From Acidobacteriota bacterium (GTDB taxonomy: Bacteria > Acidobacteriota > Vicinamibacteria > Vicinamibacterales > UBA8438), in NCBI GenBank assembly GCA_011523485.1, contig WTGR01000640.1:1-8913 (forward strand): a stretch of DNA of 8,913 bases. Reading direction: 5' to 3'. Under the pieces are notes generated by a model. It did no database searches, was not told the DNA's origin, and saw nothing but the letters and a program-made list of their open reading frames with translations. Below are positions 1-6,039 of this stretch, one piece after another (the first letter of the stretch is position 1; every line of letters begins with the position of its first letter). A program made the position numbers and the translations under genes.

Positions 1-812
1 TCGATGTTGTAGGTGCCGGTCCCGCCGCCGCTGAAGATCTCGGTGTTCAGGCCGGAGCGTTGGAACCGTTCGCGCGTCTCGGCCGCCGCCGCCAGCCGTT
101 CGAGGGTCTGCGCCTGCCGCGCCTCGAAGCCCTTGACGTGCTGGGATCCGCCGTCGTAGCAGAGCATGCCGCGCAGCCGCAGCCCCGGGAGCCGATCGAC
201 GAGCTGGGCCAGCTCCAGGGCCGGCGCGCCGGGGGTAATCCCGGTCCGGTGACCGCCCGGGTCCACGTCGACGACGATGTCGGCCACGACCCCGGCCGCT
301 TCGGCCGCCGCGGAGAGATCGCGGGCGTTCGCGGCGGTGTCGGTGGTCTGGACGAAGCCGTCGCACCACTTCCGCAGGCTCATCGCGCGGCGGATCTTGA
401 GCGGCGTGACGTTGCTCGTCGTCATCAGCAGTTGCTCGATGCCGTGGTCGAAGAGCACCTGCGCCTCGCTCACCTTGGCGACGCAGATGCCGACCGACCC
501 GGTGTCGAGCTGCAGGCGGGCGATCGCCGGGCACTTGTGGGTCTTCGCATGCGGCCGGCTCGCGATGCCGTTGCTCGTCACGGTGCGCTGCATGGTGGCG
601 ATGTTGGCCTCGAGGGCGTCGAGGTCCACCACGAGCGCCGGCGTGTCGAGATCCCACATCGACAGACCGAGCGGGGTCAGCTCGCCCCCGGACTGCTCCG
701 CGCGGCGGGCCATCTCGGCCCCCGTGTAGCCGTGAACCGCGGAGGGCACCCAGACGGCGGCGCCGGCGCCGGCCGTCTGCAGGAAGTGGCGACGTGAGAA
801 GGGCATGGTCAT
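1..812 (-). CDS. Tat-exported D-threonine aldolase / D-serine dehydratase-like PLP enzyme (C-terminus beyond window)
   Basis: A fold-type III PLP enzyme of the alanine-racemase N-terminal-domain family, D-threonine aldolase/DSD1 branch. These enzymes cleave or deaminate D-beta-hydroxy amino acids. The window holds 270 residues. A twin-arginine signal is seen at the N-terminus (SRRHFLQ, residues 6-12, then an Ala/Gly-rich stretch to about residue 28), so the enzyme is probably exported folded, with its cofactor. RPHAKTHK at 86-93 contains the likely PLP lysine, K90. Further family motifs are DVDPGGHRTG (182-191), YDGGSQH (219-225) and SGGGTGTYN (261-269). The C-terminal His-x-Cys metal site of the family would lie outside the window. 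ATG at 812 is preferred because GGAG lies 12 bases upstream; a second in-frame ATG is at 806. The start lies 9 bp after the copD stop, so the two are probably cotranscribed. Substrate specificity (D-Thr, D-Ser or another) cannot be decided here. Confidence 0.85.
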   Translation of the reverse strand, partial: MTMPFSRRHFLQTAGAGAAVWVPSAVHGYTGAEMARRAEQSGGELTPLGLSMWDLDTPALVVDLDALEANIATMQRTVTSNGIASRPHAKTHKCPAIARLQLDTGSVGICVAKVSEAQVLFDHGIEQLLMTTSNVTPLKIRRAMSLRKWCDGFVQTTDTAANARDLSAAAEAAGVVADIVVDVDPGGHRTGITPGAPALELAQLVDRLPGLRLRGMLCYDGGSQHVKGFEARQAQTLERLAAAAETRERFQRSGLNTEIFSGGGTGTYNI

Positions 813-821
813 GGGGCTGTT

Positions 822-1739
822 TTACTCCATTTCGCTCGGTATCGCCAGATGTACCAGGACCGCGGTTGCGAGCAGCACTGCCGCGGCCAGCGTCAACTCC
901 AGGCGGGCGGAGCGCAGCAACGCCCCCACGCCGGTCTCGCTCCCGAGGCGCGGGAGCAGTATCCGCCAGTTGTACGCGCCTATCGCGCCCGTGGCCAGGA
1001 AAAGGAAGACCTTGAGCAGCAGGACGCGCCCGTAGCCGGTCGTCCGGAGATCCGCGAAGGCGCCGACGTAGAGCACTGCGGTGACGATTCCGGACAGGGC
1101 GATCACCCCGACCGCGACCATCGCCAGCGGCGAGAAGCGGCCCGCGAGAACGGGCGTACGCCCGTGTCCCGCCGGTTGGCGGGCAAGTCCGGAGACGACC
1201 ACGACCAGGGCGGCCAGCGCGCCGATCCACACGCCCGCCCCGATCCCGTGGGCGACCTGCGCAACCCATGGCAGCCGGGACTCGAAGCTCATGGCGTGCC
1301 CGGTCAGCGGCAGCGTGATCCAGGCGCCGGCCACGGCCGAGGCGCCGATCCACCAGCCGGCCCGCGGCCGTCGTTTCCACACGGGAACGGCCATCGCGGC
1401 CAGCACCGCGAAACCGGCCTGGGGTTGCCAGCGGCCGCCCCATCGACTGTCGATGCCGACGACCCGCACGAGCTCCAGCGTCACCGGCTCGTCGAGCCCG
1501 AAGACGGACCAGGTCTGCGCGTAGAGCCGCGCCGCCGAGCCGACCAGGAGGAACGCCGCCGAGCCGGCGGCCAGCGCGCCGAGCCGCCGCTCGACGATAC
1601 CGTCCCCAGGCTGAACGAACCGGCTCGCCGAGGAAGACAGGCCGCCCACCGCGACAGCCCCCGTCAGTCCAATCAACCCGGCGTAGGTGATCCACTTCGC
1701 CCCGGCCAGAAGAACAAGTGCGAAGGTCTCGCCGTCCAT
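822..1739 (-). CDS. copD: CopD-family inner-membrane copper protein
   Basis: A 305-residue polytopic membrane protein of the CopD family, which is linked to copper movement across the inner membrane together with periplasmic CopC. About eight hydrophobic segments are visible, roughly at residues 8-33, 52-73, 106-121, 127-147, 159-184, 202-225, 236-258 and 279-300. Family-like features are TGHA with H148, AHGIGAGVWIGAL with H164, a FSPLA...SGI segment (202-217) and YGRVLLLK (236-243). Length is normal and no break is seen. The gene lies downstream of copC on the same strand but is separated from it by a toxin-antitoxin module on the other strand. No Shine-Dalgarno precedes ATG 1739. A TATAAC box ends five bases before it, so a leaderless mRNA is possible. 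The stop is followed closely by the Tat-exported PLP enzyme. Confidence 0.85.
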   Translation of the reverse strand: MDGETFALVLLAGAKWITYAGLIGLTGAVAVGGLSSSASRFVQPGDGIVERRLGALAAGSAAFLLVGSAARLYAQTWSVFGLDEPVTLELVRVVGIDSRWGGRWQPQAGFAVLAAMAVPVWKRRPRAGWWIGASAVAGAWITLPLTGHAMSFESRLPWVAQVAHGIGAGVWIGALAALVVVVSGLARQPAGHGRTPVLAGRFSPLAMVAVGVIALSGIVTAVLYVGAFADLRTTGYGRVLLLKVFLFLATGAIGAYNWRILLPRLGSETGVGALLRSARLELTLAAAVLLATAVLVHLAIPSEME

Positions 1740-1744
1740 GGCGG

Positions 1745-1773
1745 GTTATACGTCACTCAGCCGAGCGCGTCTT
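1745..1773 (-). promoter_or_regulatory. Possible leaderless promoter of copD
   Basis: On the - strand TATAAC (1750-1745) matches the sigma-70 -10 consensus at five of six positions. The hexamer 17 bp upstream, AAGACG (1773-1768), is a poor -35 (three of six). Transcription would start at or next to the A of the copD ATG, which fits the lack of a ribosome binding site. The call rests on one good box only. Confidence 0.3.
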
Positions 1774-1777
1774 GCAT

Positions 1778-1807
1778 GATATCGTAGTCGATATGAAAAC
1801 GATATCG
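1778..1807 (+). promoter_or_regulatory. Probable antitoxin operator (three GATAT repeats)
   Basis: GATAT occurs at 1778, 1790 and 1801, that is at 12- and 11-bp steps, about one helical turn each. The first two copies form a perfect inverted repeat, ATATCG (1779-1784) and CGATAT (1789-1794), with a TAGT spacer. The second copy runs into the antitoxin ATG and the third lies in its codons 3-5. Ribbon-helix-helix antitoxins typically bind short repeats of this kind to repress their own operon. Binding here is inferred from position and symmetry. Confidence 0.55.
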
Positions 1808-2038
1808 GTCGGGGTGCTCGACGCGGATTACGAGAGCTTTCGGCAAGCCTCCAGGACGCAGGGTCGTTCCATCGCTCAACTGATCCGTGAGGCGATGTCC
1901 CTGTACCGCCGAGAGCACATCGAACGACGAACACCGTTGCGCGACGTTCCCACGCTCGCGGGTCACCGCCTGGTGGCCGATTTGCCGGCTCGCGACGAGC
2001 TCTACGACGAGATCTTCCCACCCGTCGACGAACGGTGA
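1793..2038 (+). CDS. vapB: Ribbon-helix-helix antitoxin of a VapBC-type pair
   Basis: An 81-residue protein placed directly before a PIN-domain toxin. The N-terminus (MKTISVGVL) fits the DNA-binding beta strand of the ribbon-helix-helix (Arc/CopG) fold. It is followed by helix ADYESFRQASRTQG and helix SIAQLIREAMSLYRR, at about residues 11-42. The C-terminal part, with acidic and hydrophobic residues (RDELYDEIF, about 68-76), is the likely toxin-binding tail. The frame is open further upstream to an ATG at 1718, but 1793 gives the typical family N-terminus and places the start at the GATAT operator. No Shine-Dalgarno is seen, so translation may be leaderless. The stop lies 8 bp before the preferred toxin start. 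Class is inferred from sequence pattern and context. Confidence 0.75.
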   Translation: MKTISVGVLDADYESFRQASRTQGRSIAQLIREAMSLYRREHIERRTPLRDVPTLAGHRLVADLPARDELYDEIFPPVDER

Positions 2039-2046
2039 GCGGCGGC

Positions 2047-2511
2047 ATGCGCTACGGACTCGACACCAACGTCCTGATCTACGCGCACCTTCCGGTCTTC
2101 GGCGAGAGCGAACAGGTGCGCGGCTACCTGCAACGGGGTCTTGCCGACGACCGCTGCCGCTTCTCGCTGACGGCCGTCGTCCTGCACGAGTTCGTGCACG
2201 TCGTGACGGACGCGCGCCGCTTCGACCCGCCCGTCGTGATGGCCGAGGCCCTTGCGATCGCCCGGAGCTACCTGAACCGCACCAACGTCGAATGCCTCCC
2301 GGTCGACGAAAGAAGCGTCCGTTCCGCGCTCGATCTGCTGGACGCTCACCGACTCGGGCGGCGCCGCATCGCCGACACGTTGCTGGCGTCGACCCTCCTC
2401 GCGCATGGCGTGACGACAATCGTGACGTGCAACCCGGCCGATTTCGCCCGCTTCGACGGACTCGTCGTGATCGATCCACGCCGGGACGAGGCTCCTGCCC
2501 CGAATGGCTAG
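2047..2511 (+). CDS. vapC: PIN-domain ribonuclease toxin (VapC-type)
   Basis: A 154-residue PIN-domain protein. VapC toxins are Mg-dependent RNases that cut specific RNAs, often tRNA or rRNA, when the antitoxin is degraded. Counted from ATG 2047, the acidic residues of the active site are D6 in GLDTNVLIY, E48 in LHEFVHV and D110 in RRIADTLLA, followed by the TCNPADF motif (127-133) that usually carries the last conserved polar or acidic residue. All are present, so the toxin looks active. ATG 2047 places the first Asp at the usual distance from the N-terminus and has GGTGAG seven bases upstream. A GTG at 2035, overlapping the antitoxin stop, is the alternative (158 residues). The gene ends tail to tail with copC on a shared CTAG. 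The RNA target cannot be read from sequence. Confidence 0.85.
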   Translation: MRYGLDTNVLIYAHLPVFGESEQVRGYLQRGLADDRCRFSLTAVVLHEFVHVVTDARRFDPPVVMAEALAIARSYLNRTNVECLPVDERSVRSALDLLDAHRLGRRRIADTLLASTLLAHGVTTIVTCNPADFARFDGLVVIDPRRDEAPAPNG

Positions 2512-2873
2512 TCGGCCGCGCGGACGGTGAACGCGAAGTCGCCCCGTTGCGTGTGCCCGTCGTCGCCGGCGGTCCGCCAGTTGACGGTGTAGGTCCCCGC
2601 GTCCAGCTTCGACGGCAGCATCGCCATCAGCGACTTGTCGTCCCGCACCTCGGTGTCGCCGAGCGTGACCTCGCCGTTCGCCCCTTCGAGAGTCAGCCGG
2701 CTGATGGCCGGATCGGGCGCCTGCGTGAACCAGATCTGAACGTGGTGCGGCGACTCCGCCACGACCGCGTCGGCCTCCGGCATCGTCTTCTGCACCGCCA
2801 TGTGCGCCGACGCGACCGCCGCAGCGGCGACGATCAGCACGAGACAACACCCCAGCGTCTTCATCTTCCGCAT
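2508..2873 (-). CDS. copC: CopC-family periplasmic copper-binding protein
   Basis: A 121-residue exported protein. A Sec signal (residues 1-23, ending ASA) leaves H24 as the first mature residue. In CopC proteins that N-terminal His forms a Cu(II) site with a downstream Asp and His. Here these are D105 and H107 in DDGHTQRGDFAFTV. The rest fits the CopC beta-sandwich, including an early P-x-x-x-x-V segment, LTLEGANGEV (60-69) and AGTYTVNWR (92-100). No Met-rich Cu(I) loop is seen. The start at 2873 has a very strong Shine-Dalgarno (AAGGAGG, 2886-2880). The gene begins 28 bp after the receptor stop, so the two should be cotranscribed. It probably binds copper in the periplasm and passes it to CopD. 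CopC can also serve in copper tolerance; the receptor context favours uptake. Confidence 0.9.
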   Translation of the reverse strand: MRKMKTLGCCLVLIVAAAAVASAHMAVQKTMPEADAVVAESPHHVQIWFTQAPDPAISRLTLEGANGEVTLGDTEVRDDKSLMAMLPSKLDAGTYTVNWRTAGDDGHTQRGDFAFTVRAAD

Positions 2874-2901
2874 GATTTCCCTCCTTCAACCTTCGGGTGC
2901 C

Positions 2902-5454
2902 TCAGAAACCGACCTCCGCACCAATGTACGCGCTTCGGCCGAGCTCCGCAATCCGCTGCCGCGTGAACGGATTGAACGAGTTCAGATGATTGACGTAGTA
3001 CTGGTCGGTCAGGTTCTGCACGCCGGCCCGCAGCGTCAGCCCTTCGTTCATCCGCAGGCCGGCCATCAGGTCGACGGTCGTCCAACCCCCGGTAGGCGCC
3101 TCGAGCCGCGTCGCGGCGACCCGTTCCTGCGCCGCCGTGCTCGTCACCAGCACCTCCAGCCAGCGGGTCCTGGCCGGATTGTGGACGTCGAGGGCGTACT
3201 GCTGCTCGAACGGCGGCACGCCGAACAACGGCTCGCCGAACAGCAGATCCTCGGCCCGCACGTACGACCAGCCGCCCCGCAGGTCGATCCACGGCCCGGC
3301 GGAGGAGGTCGCCGTCAGGTCGAACCCGGCGAAGCGCGCCGCGTCCTCCTGCACGTAGCGGAAGAGCTGGTCCGGGCTGAGCGGCAGGCGCCTGGCCAGA
3401 TTCGGATCCCGCGCCACCGTGATGTAGTCGTCGACGTTGCGCAGGAAAACGTCGAGAGTGACCGTCGCCTGGGCGGCGCGCAGCGTCGTGCCCGCGTTGA
3501 GCTCCAGGCTCTTCTCGGGCACGAGATGCGGATTCCCCACGAACTCCGCCGCGGTCTGGAACTTCACGGCCGGGAAACGATCGGCATACCGCTCCAGCGC
3601 CGACGGGTTGCGCACGGCCCGGCCGGCGCCCAGCGTGATCAGCCAGTTGTCGGTCAGGCGCAGGCTCGCGTTGGCGGCGGCGCTCACATTCGTGTTGATC
3701 TGCGTGAACCTGCCGCCCGGCACCAGCGTCGCGGCATCGTGGCCGCCATGGACGTCCGTCCCCTGGCCGTGCATGGCGTTGCCCGTCGTCATGCCCTGAC
3801 CGTGTGTCGTGCCGTGGCCGTGCGCCATGCCGTGGCCGGCGCCGGCGTCCTCCGGCGTCATGCAGTGCGCGCTGACGCAGTGAAAGTGCCCGTGCACCTC
3901 GTGCAAGCCGTATTCCGGGATTGCGTTGCGGGCGAAGAACGACGTGACGCGCCCCACCTGCGCCTGTTCCCTGTCCACGCGCACCGTGGCGCCGACGGTG
4001 CTCCGTCCGCGGTCGACGAGAACCTGCGCATAGCCCCCGGCGTTGGTCAGCGTCGCGTCCGGCCAGACCGGATGCCGATCGTGGTGCACGTCGCCGGTCT
4101 CGCGATCGCTGATGGTCTGCGTGGCGTTCTGGCGCAGGCGGTAGGCGTCGAACCCCAGCTTGTAGCGGAGCGGGCCCGTCTCGAGGGCGGCGTGGAACCG
4201 GCCGCCGACCGTGTCCGCCGACGTGGGCAGGTCGACGCGGACGGGGAACGGCGGCGTCCGCTGGTGGTTTCGCAGCGCGGTCGGCTTGTTCTCGTTGTTC
4301 ATCAGGTGGTCTTTGCGGTTCACGTACGCCCGACCCACGATCTCCGTGAGCACTTCCGCCGTCGGGGTGTGCGAGAACTCCACCGCGTGCGACTGCGTTT
4401 CGAAGAAGGTCGCGTCGAGCAGGCGACCCGGGTAGTCGATGTCGTTCTGGCGCTGGAAGCCCCCGCTGTATTCGAGGAGCGTCTCCCTGCCCAGGCGGGC
4501 GCCGAGGTCCCAGCGCGTATCGTACGACGCGTAGTCGCCCTGCACCGTGTCGCCGTTGCCGTCGGTGTAGTCGCCGCCTATCCGGGTGTTGTGCTGGAAC
4601 GCGAATCGCACCCGGTCCGAGCTGCCGTACAGGTTGGCGAACCCGTCGTTGGCGCCCCCGTTGCTGCCGTAGTTGTAGCCCGCGCGGCCGCCGAGCCGGA
4701 AGTCGCCGGCGCCGAACGCGGGCTTGAACGTCTCGGCCTGGATCGCGCTGAGCGTGCCCGCGCCCCAGGTCAGCGCGTACGGTCCCCGCACCACGCTTAG
4801 CGATTGCAGCGCATGCGGGCTGATGTGGCTGAGCGCAGAGTCCATGCGCGCCGGACCCGCCGCGAACGTGCGGGTCCCGTCGACGAAGACCCCGATCTGC
4901 TCGGCGTACAGTCCGCGGACCGACGGATCGAGGTTGATCGATCCGCGACGCACCGCGGTGACCCCCGCATGGCTGCGGAGCGACCGGGCGAGATCCTGAG
5001 CGACGCGCCGCTCGATCTCCGACGCCGGCGTGACGAGCTCCGTCGCCAGCTCCGGCATGAGCGCGGTGACGCTCACCTCCTGGGAGAACGAACCGACCTC
5101 GAGCGTGACGGCGATGTCCACGACTCCGGGACCGGCCGTGAGCCGCTGCTCGTGCGTCGAGAATCCGAGCAGGCTCGCCGCGAGCAGGTAGTCGCCGGCC
5201 GGGACGCCGTCGAACACGAACCCGCCGGTCCGATCCGTGACCGTCGACGCTGCGAAGACACGCCCAGCGGTCCGCAGAACGATGGTGGCGCCGGGCAGCG
5301 CCAGCCCCTGCGCATCGGTCACCGAGCCCGTCACCGCCCCGCGATCCTGCGCGTGCAGGGCCTTGGAAGCCGCCAAGCCCGTCAACAGGAGCGCCAGCAG
5401 CAGCACGCACGAGAGGCGGGCCGCCCCGCGCATGCTGGAATGCACCGTATGCAC
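2902..5454 (-). CDS. TonB-dependent copper receptor, OprC/NosA-like, with His/Met-rich loop
   Basis: An 850-residue outer-membrane receptor driven by TonB. In order: signal peptide (about 9-35), carboxypeptidase-regulatory-like beta-sandwich (about 40-120), plug (about 130-245, with VDGTRTF and VVRGPYALTWG), then a beta-barrel ending YIGAEVGF with the usual terminal Phe. The plug stretch RMDSALSHISPH (203-214) and DHLM (382-385) resemble OprC, whose copper ligands are known as CxxxM plus HxM. Here M204 and H383/M385 are in place, while the Cys position is G200. A loop at about 518-573 is rich in His, Met and Gly. GTG 5454 is chosen as start because GGAGG lies seven bases upstream; ATG 5433 (843 residues) is possible, and the frame is open to a TTG at 5520. 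It is followed by copC. Copper as cargo is inferred; zinc or a metal chelate is the alternative. Confidence 0.85.
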   Translation of the reverse strand: MHTVHSSMRGAARLSCVLLLALLLTGLAASKALHAQDRGAVTGSVTDAQGLALPGATIVLRTAGRVFAASTVTDRTGGFVFDGVPAGDYLLAASLLGFSTHEQRLTAGPGVVDIAVTLEVGSFSQEVSVTALMPELATELVTPASEIERRVAQDLARSLRSHAGVTAVRRGSINLDPSVRGLYAEQIGVFVDGTRTFAAGPARMDSALSHISPHALQSLSVVRGPYALTWGAGTLSAIQAETFKPAFGAGDFRLGGRAGYNYGSNGGANDGFANLYGSSDRVRFAFQHNTRIGGDYTDGNGDTVQGDYASYDTRWDLGARLGRETLLEYSGGFQRQNDIDYPGRLLDATFFETQSHAVEFSHTPTAEVLTEIVGRAYVNRKDHLMNNENKPTALRNHQRTPPFPVRVDLPTSADTVGGRFHAALETGPLRYKLGFDAYRLRQNATQTISDRETGDVHHDRHPVWPDATLTNAGGYAQVLVDRGRSTVGATVRVDREQAQVGRVTSFFARNAIPEYGLHEVHGHFHCVSAHCMTPEDAGAGHGMAHGHGTTHGQGMTTGNAMHGQGTDVHGGHDAATLVPGGRFTQINTNVSAAANASLRLTDNWLITLGAGRAVRNPSALERYADRFPAVKFQTAAEFVGNPHLVPEKSLELNAGTTLRAAQATVTLDVFLRNVDDYITVARDPNLARRLPLSPDQLFRYVQEDAARFAGFDLTATSSAGPWIDLRGGWSYVRAEDLLFGEPLFGVPPFEQQYALDVHNPARTRWLEVLVTSTAAQERVAATRLEAPTGGWTTVDLMAGLRMNEGLTLRAGVQNLTDQYYVNHLNSFNPFTRQRIAELGRSAYIGAEVGF
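3736..3903 (-). other. His/Met/Cys-rich metal-binding loop of the receptor
   Basis: Receptor residues 518-573 hold 12 His, 4 Met and 2 Cys in 56 residues, with short repeats such as HGHG, AHGHG and HGQG. It begins with HEVHGHFHC, followed by SAHCM. The composition resembles copper or zinc sponge segments. It lies in the barrel part and should be an extracellular loop, though the strand order was not modelled. Confidence 0.75.
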
Positions 5455-5466
5455 CTCGAAACCTCC
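5455..5466 (-). promoter_or_regulatory. Ribosome binding site that decides the receptor start
   Basis: GGAGG (5466-5462) followed by a seven-base spacer lies in front of GTG 5454. The in-frame ATG at 5433 has no comparable site within 12 bases, so the GTG is the better start. Confidence 0.65.
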
Positions 5467-5568
5467 ATGCACGCCGGCCGCCGACGCTTCGTACGGGCCC
5501 CGGAGCCCGCGCGCGACCAACGGAGGCGCGACAAACCGCTACACGGACAAGAAACGAAAATGGAGCGG

Positions 5569-5588
5569 GCGAGCCGGGTCAGGCTCGC
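5569..5588 (-). terminator. Hairpin over the stop codon of the Cys-rich gene (possible weak terminator)
   Basis: On the - strand GCGAGCC (5588-5582), loop TGACCC containing the TGA stop, and GGCTCGC (5575-5569) form a perfect 7-bp stem. A T-rich run TTTTCGTTT follows but begins eight bases after the stem, so full intrinsic termination is doubtful. It may reduce read-through or set a processed mRNA end between the Cys-rich gene and the receptor. Confidence 0.35.
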
Positions 5589-5986
5589 GGCGGTGGAGGT
5601 GAGGGGGCGACGGCCAGCGAGCCGGCGCTGTAGCGAGTCTCCGCGACCCGAACACCGCTCAACGGGTCGGACGCGAGTTCGAACTTGTCGGGGGTGAAAC
5701 CGGTGAGACCGACCATTCCGATGAGCGCATCGTCCAGGGAGTTGCAGCCGAGCATGCGCGGCTGTTGCTGCCCGGCGTCCGACTCGTCCGTGCGCCCGCC
5801 GCGCTTCATGGGGCACATCGCGCCGTGCTCGCCCCCTTCGCAGCAGGCGGGCACCGCGGTTCCGTCCGAGGCCATCACCGCCTGACAGCACAGCGCGGCG
5901 GGCAGCAGCGCCAGGGCGGCGAGCTTCCAGGCGATGACGGCGGCAACCGCGCCGCTACGGAACGCGCGAACGGAGCGCATGCGCAT
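5579..5986 (-). CDS. Small exported Cys/Met/His-rich protein, unknown family
   Basis: A 135-residue protein from ATG 5986, not assigned to a family. A basic N-terminus and a hydrophobic stretch (about residues 12-36) form a signal peptide with a likely cut near VMA (37-39). The mature part begins with a compact possible metal site: C48-C49, H54, M57-C58, M60, within PACCEGGEHGAMCPMK. A further Cys is C81. The tail is Pro-rich (SPPPPRA). C33 and C34 are in the signal, but the local residues do not make a good lipobox. It lies 124 bp upstream of the copper receptor on the same strand, with a hairpin at its stop. A periplasmic copper-binding or sensing role is inferred from context and residues only. 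A TTG at 5998 with AGG upstream is an alternative start. The reading frame is probably real; the function is not known. Confidence 0.65.
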   Translation of the reverse strand: MRMRSVRAFRSGAVAAVIAWKLAALALLPAALCCQAVMASDGTAVPACCEGGEHGAMCPMKRGGRTDESDAGQQQPRMLGCNSLDDALIGMVGLTGFTPDKFELASDPLSGVRVAETRYSAGSLAVAPSPPPPRA

Positions 5987-6039
5987 TGGTCGGGCCAACG
6001 ACTACCTGATCATGATACTCGTTCCCGGAATGCGGGTCG

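Noticed and set aside
60..797. Open frame of 245 codons on the + strand
   Set aside because: It mirrors the PLP enzyme on the - strand, which shows all family motifs and a Tat signal.
1718..1792. Upstream extension of the antitoxin from ATG 1718
   Set aside because: The added 25 residues are Arg-rich, overlap the copD start and the operator, and do not fit the RHH N-terminus.
2482..2502. Hairpin near the toxin end as a bidirectional terminator
   Set aside because: The stem is interrupted, the loop too small and there is no T run on either strand.
1757..2889. Long - strand frames across the toxin-antitoxin module, suggesting an unbroken copC-copD region
   Set aside because: They are Arg/Ser/Gly-rich shadows of the toxin and antitoxin frames. 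The PIN and RHH motifs on the + strand are convincing.
2800..4800. A long open frame (666 codons) on the + strand
   Set aside because: It is antisense to the receptor, is dominated by Arg, Ala, Val and His, and has no domain pattern. The GC-rich codon use of the receptor explains the lack of stops.
5455..5578. Promoter for the receptor in the gap after the Cys-rich gene
   Set aside because: The gap has an AT-richer patch near 5535-5565, but I found no pair of boxes with acceptable match and spacing.
6003..6035. Terminator between the ankyrin gene and the Cys-rich gene (short CCCG/CGGG pairing and ATCATGAT palindrome)
   Set aside because: The stem is only 4 bp and no T run follows.
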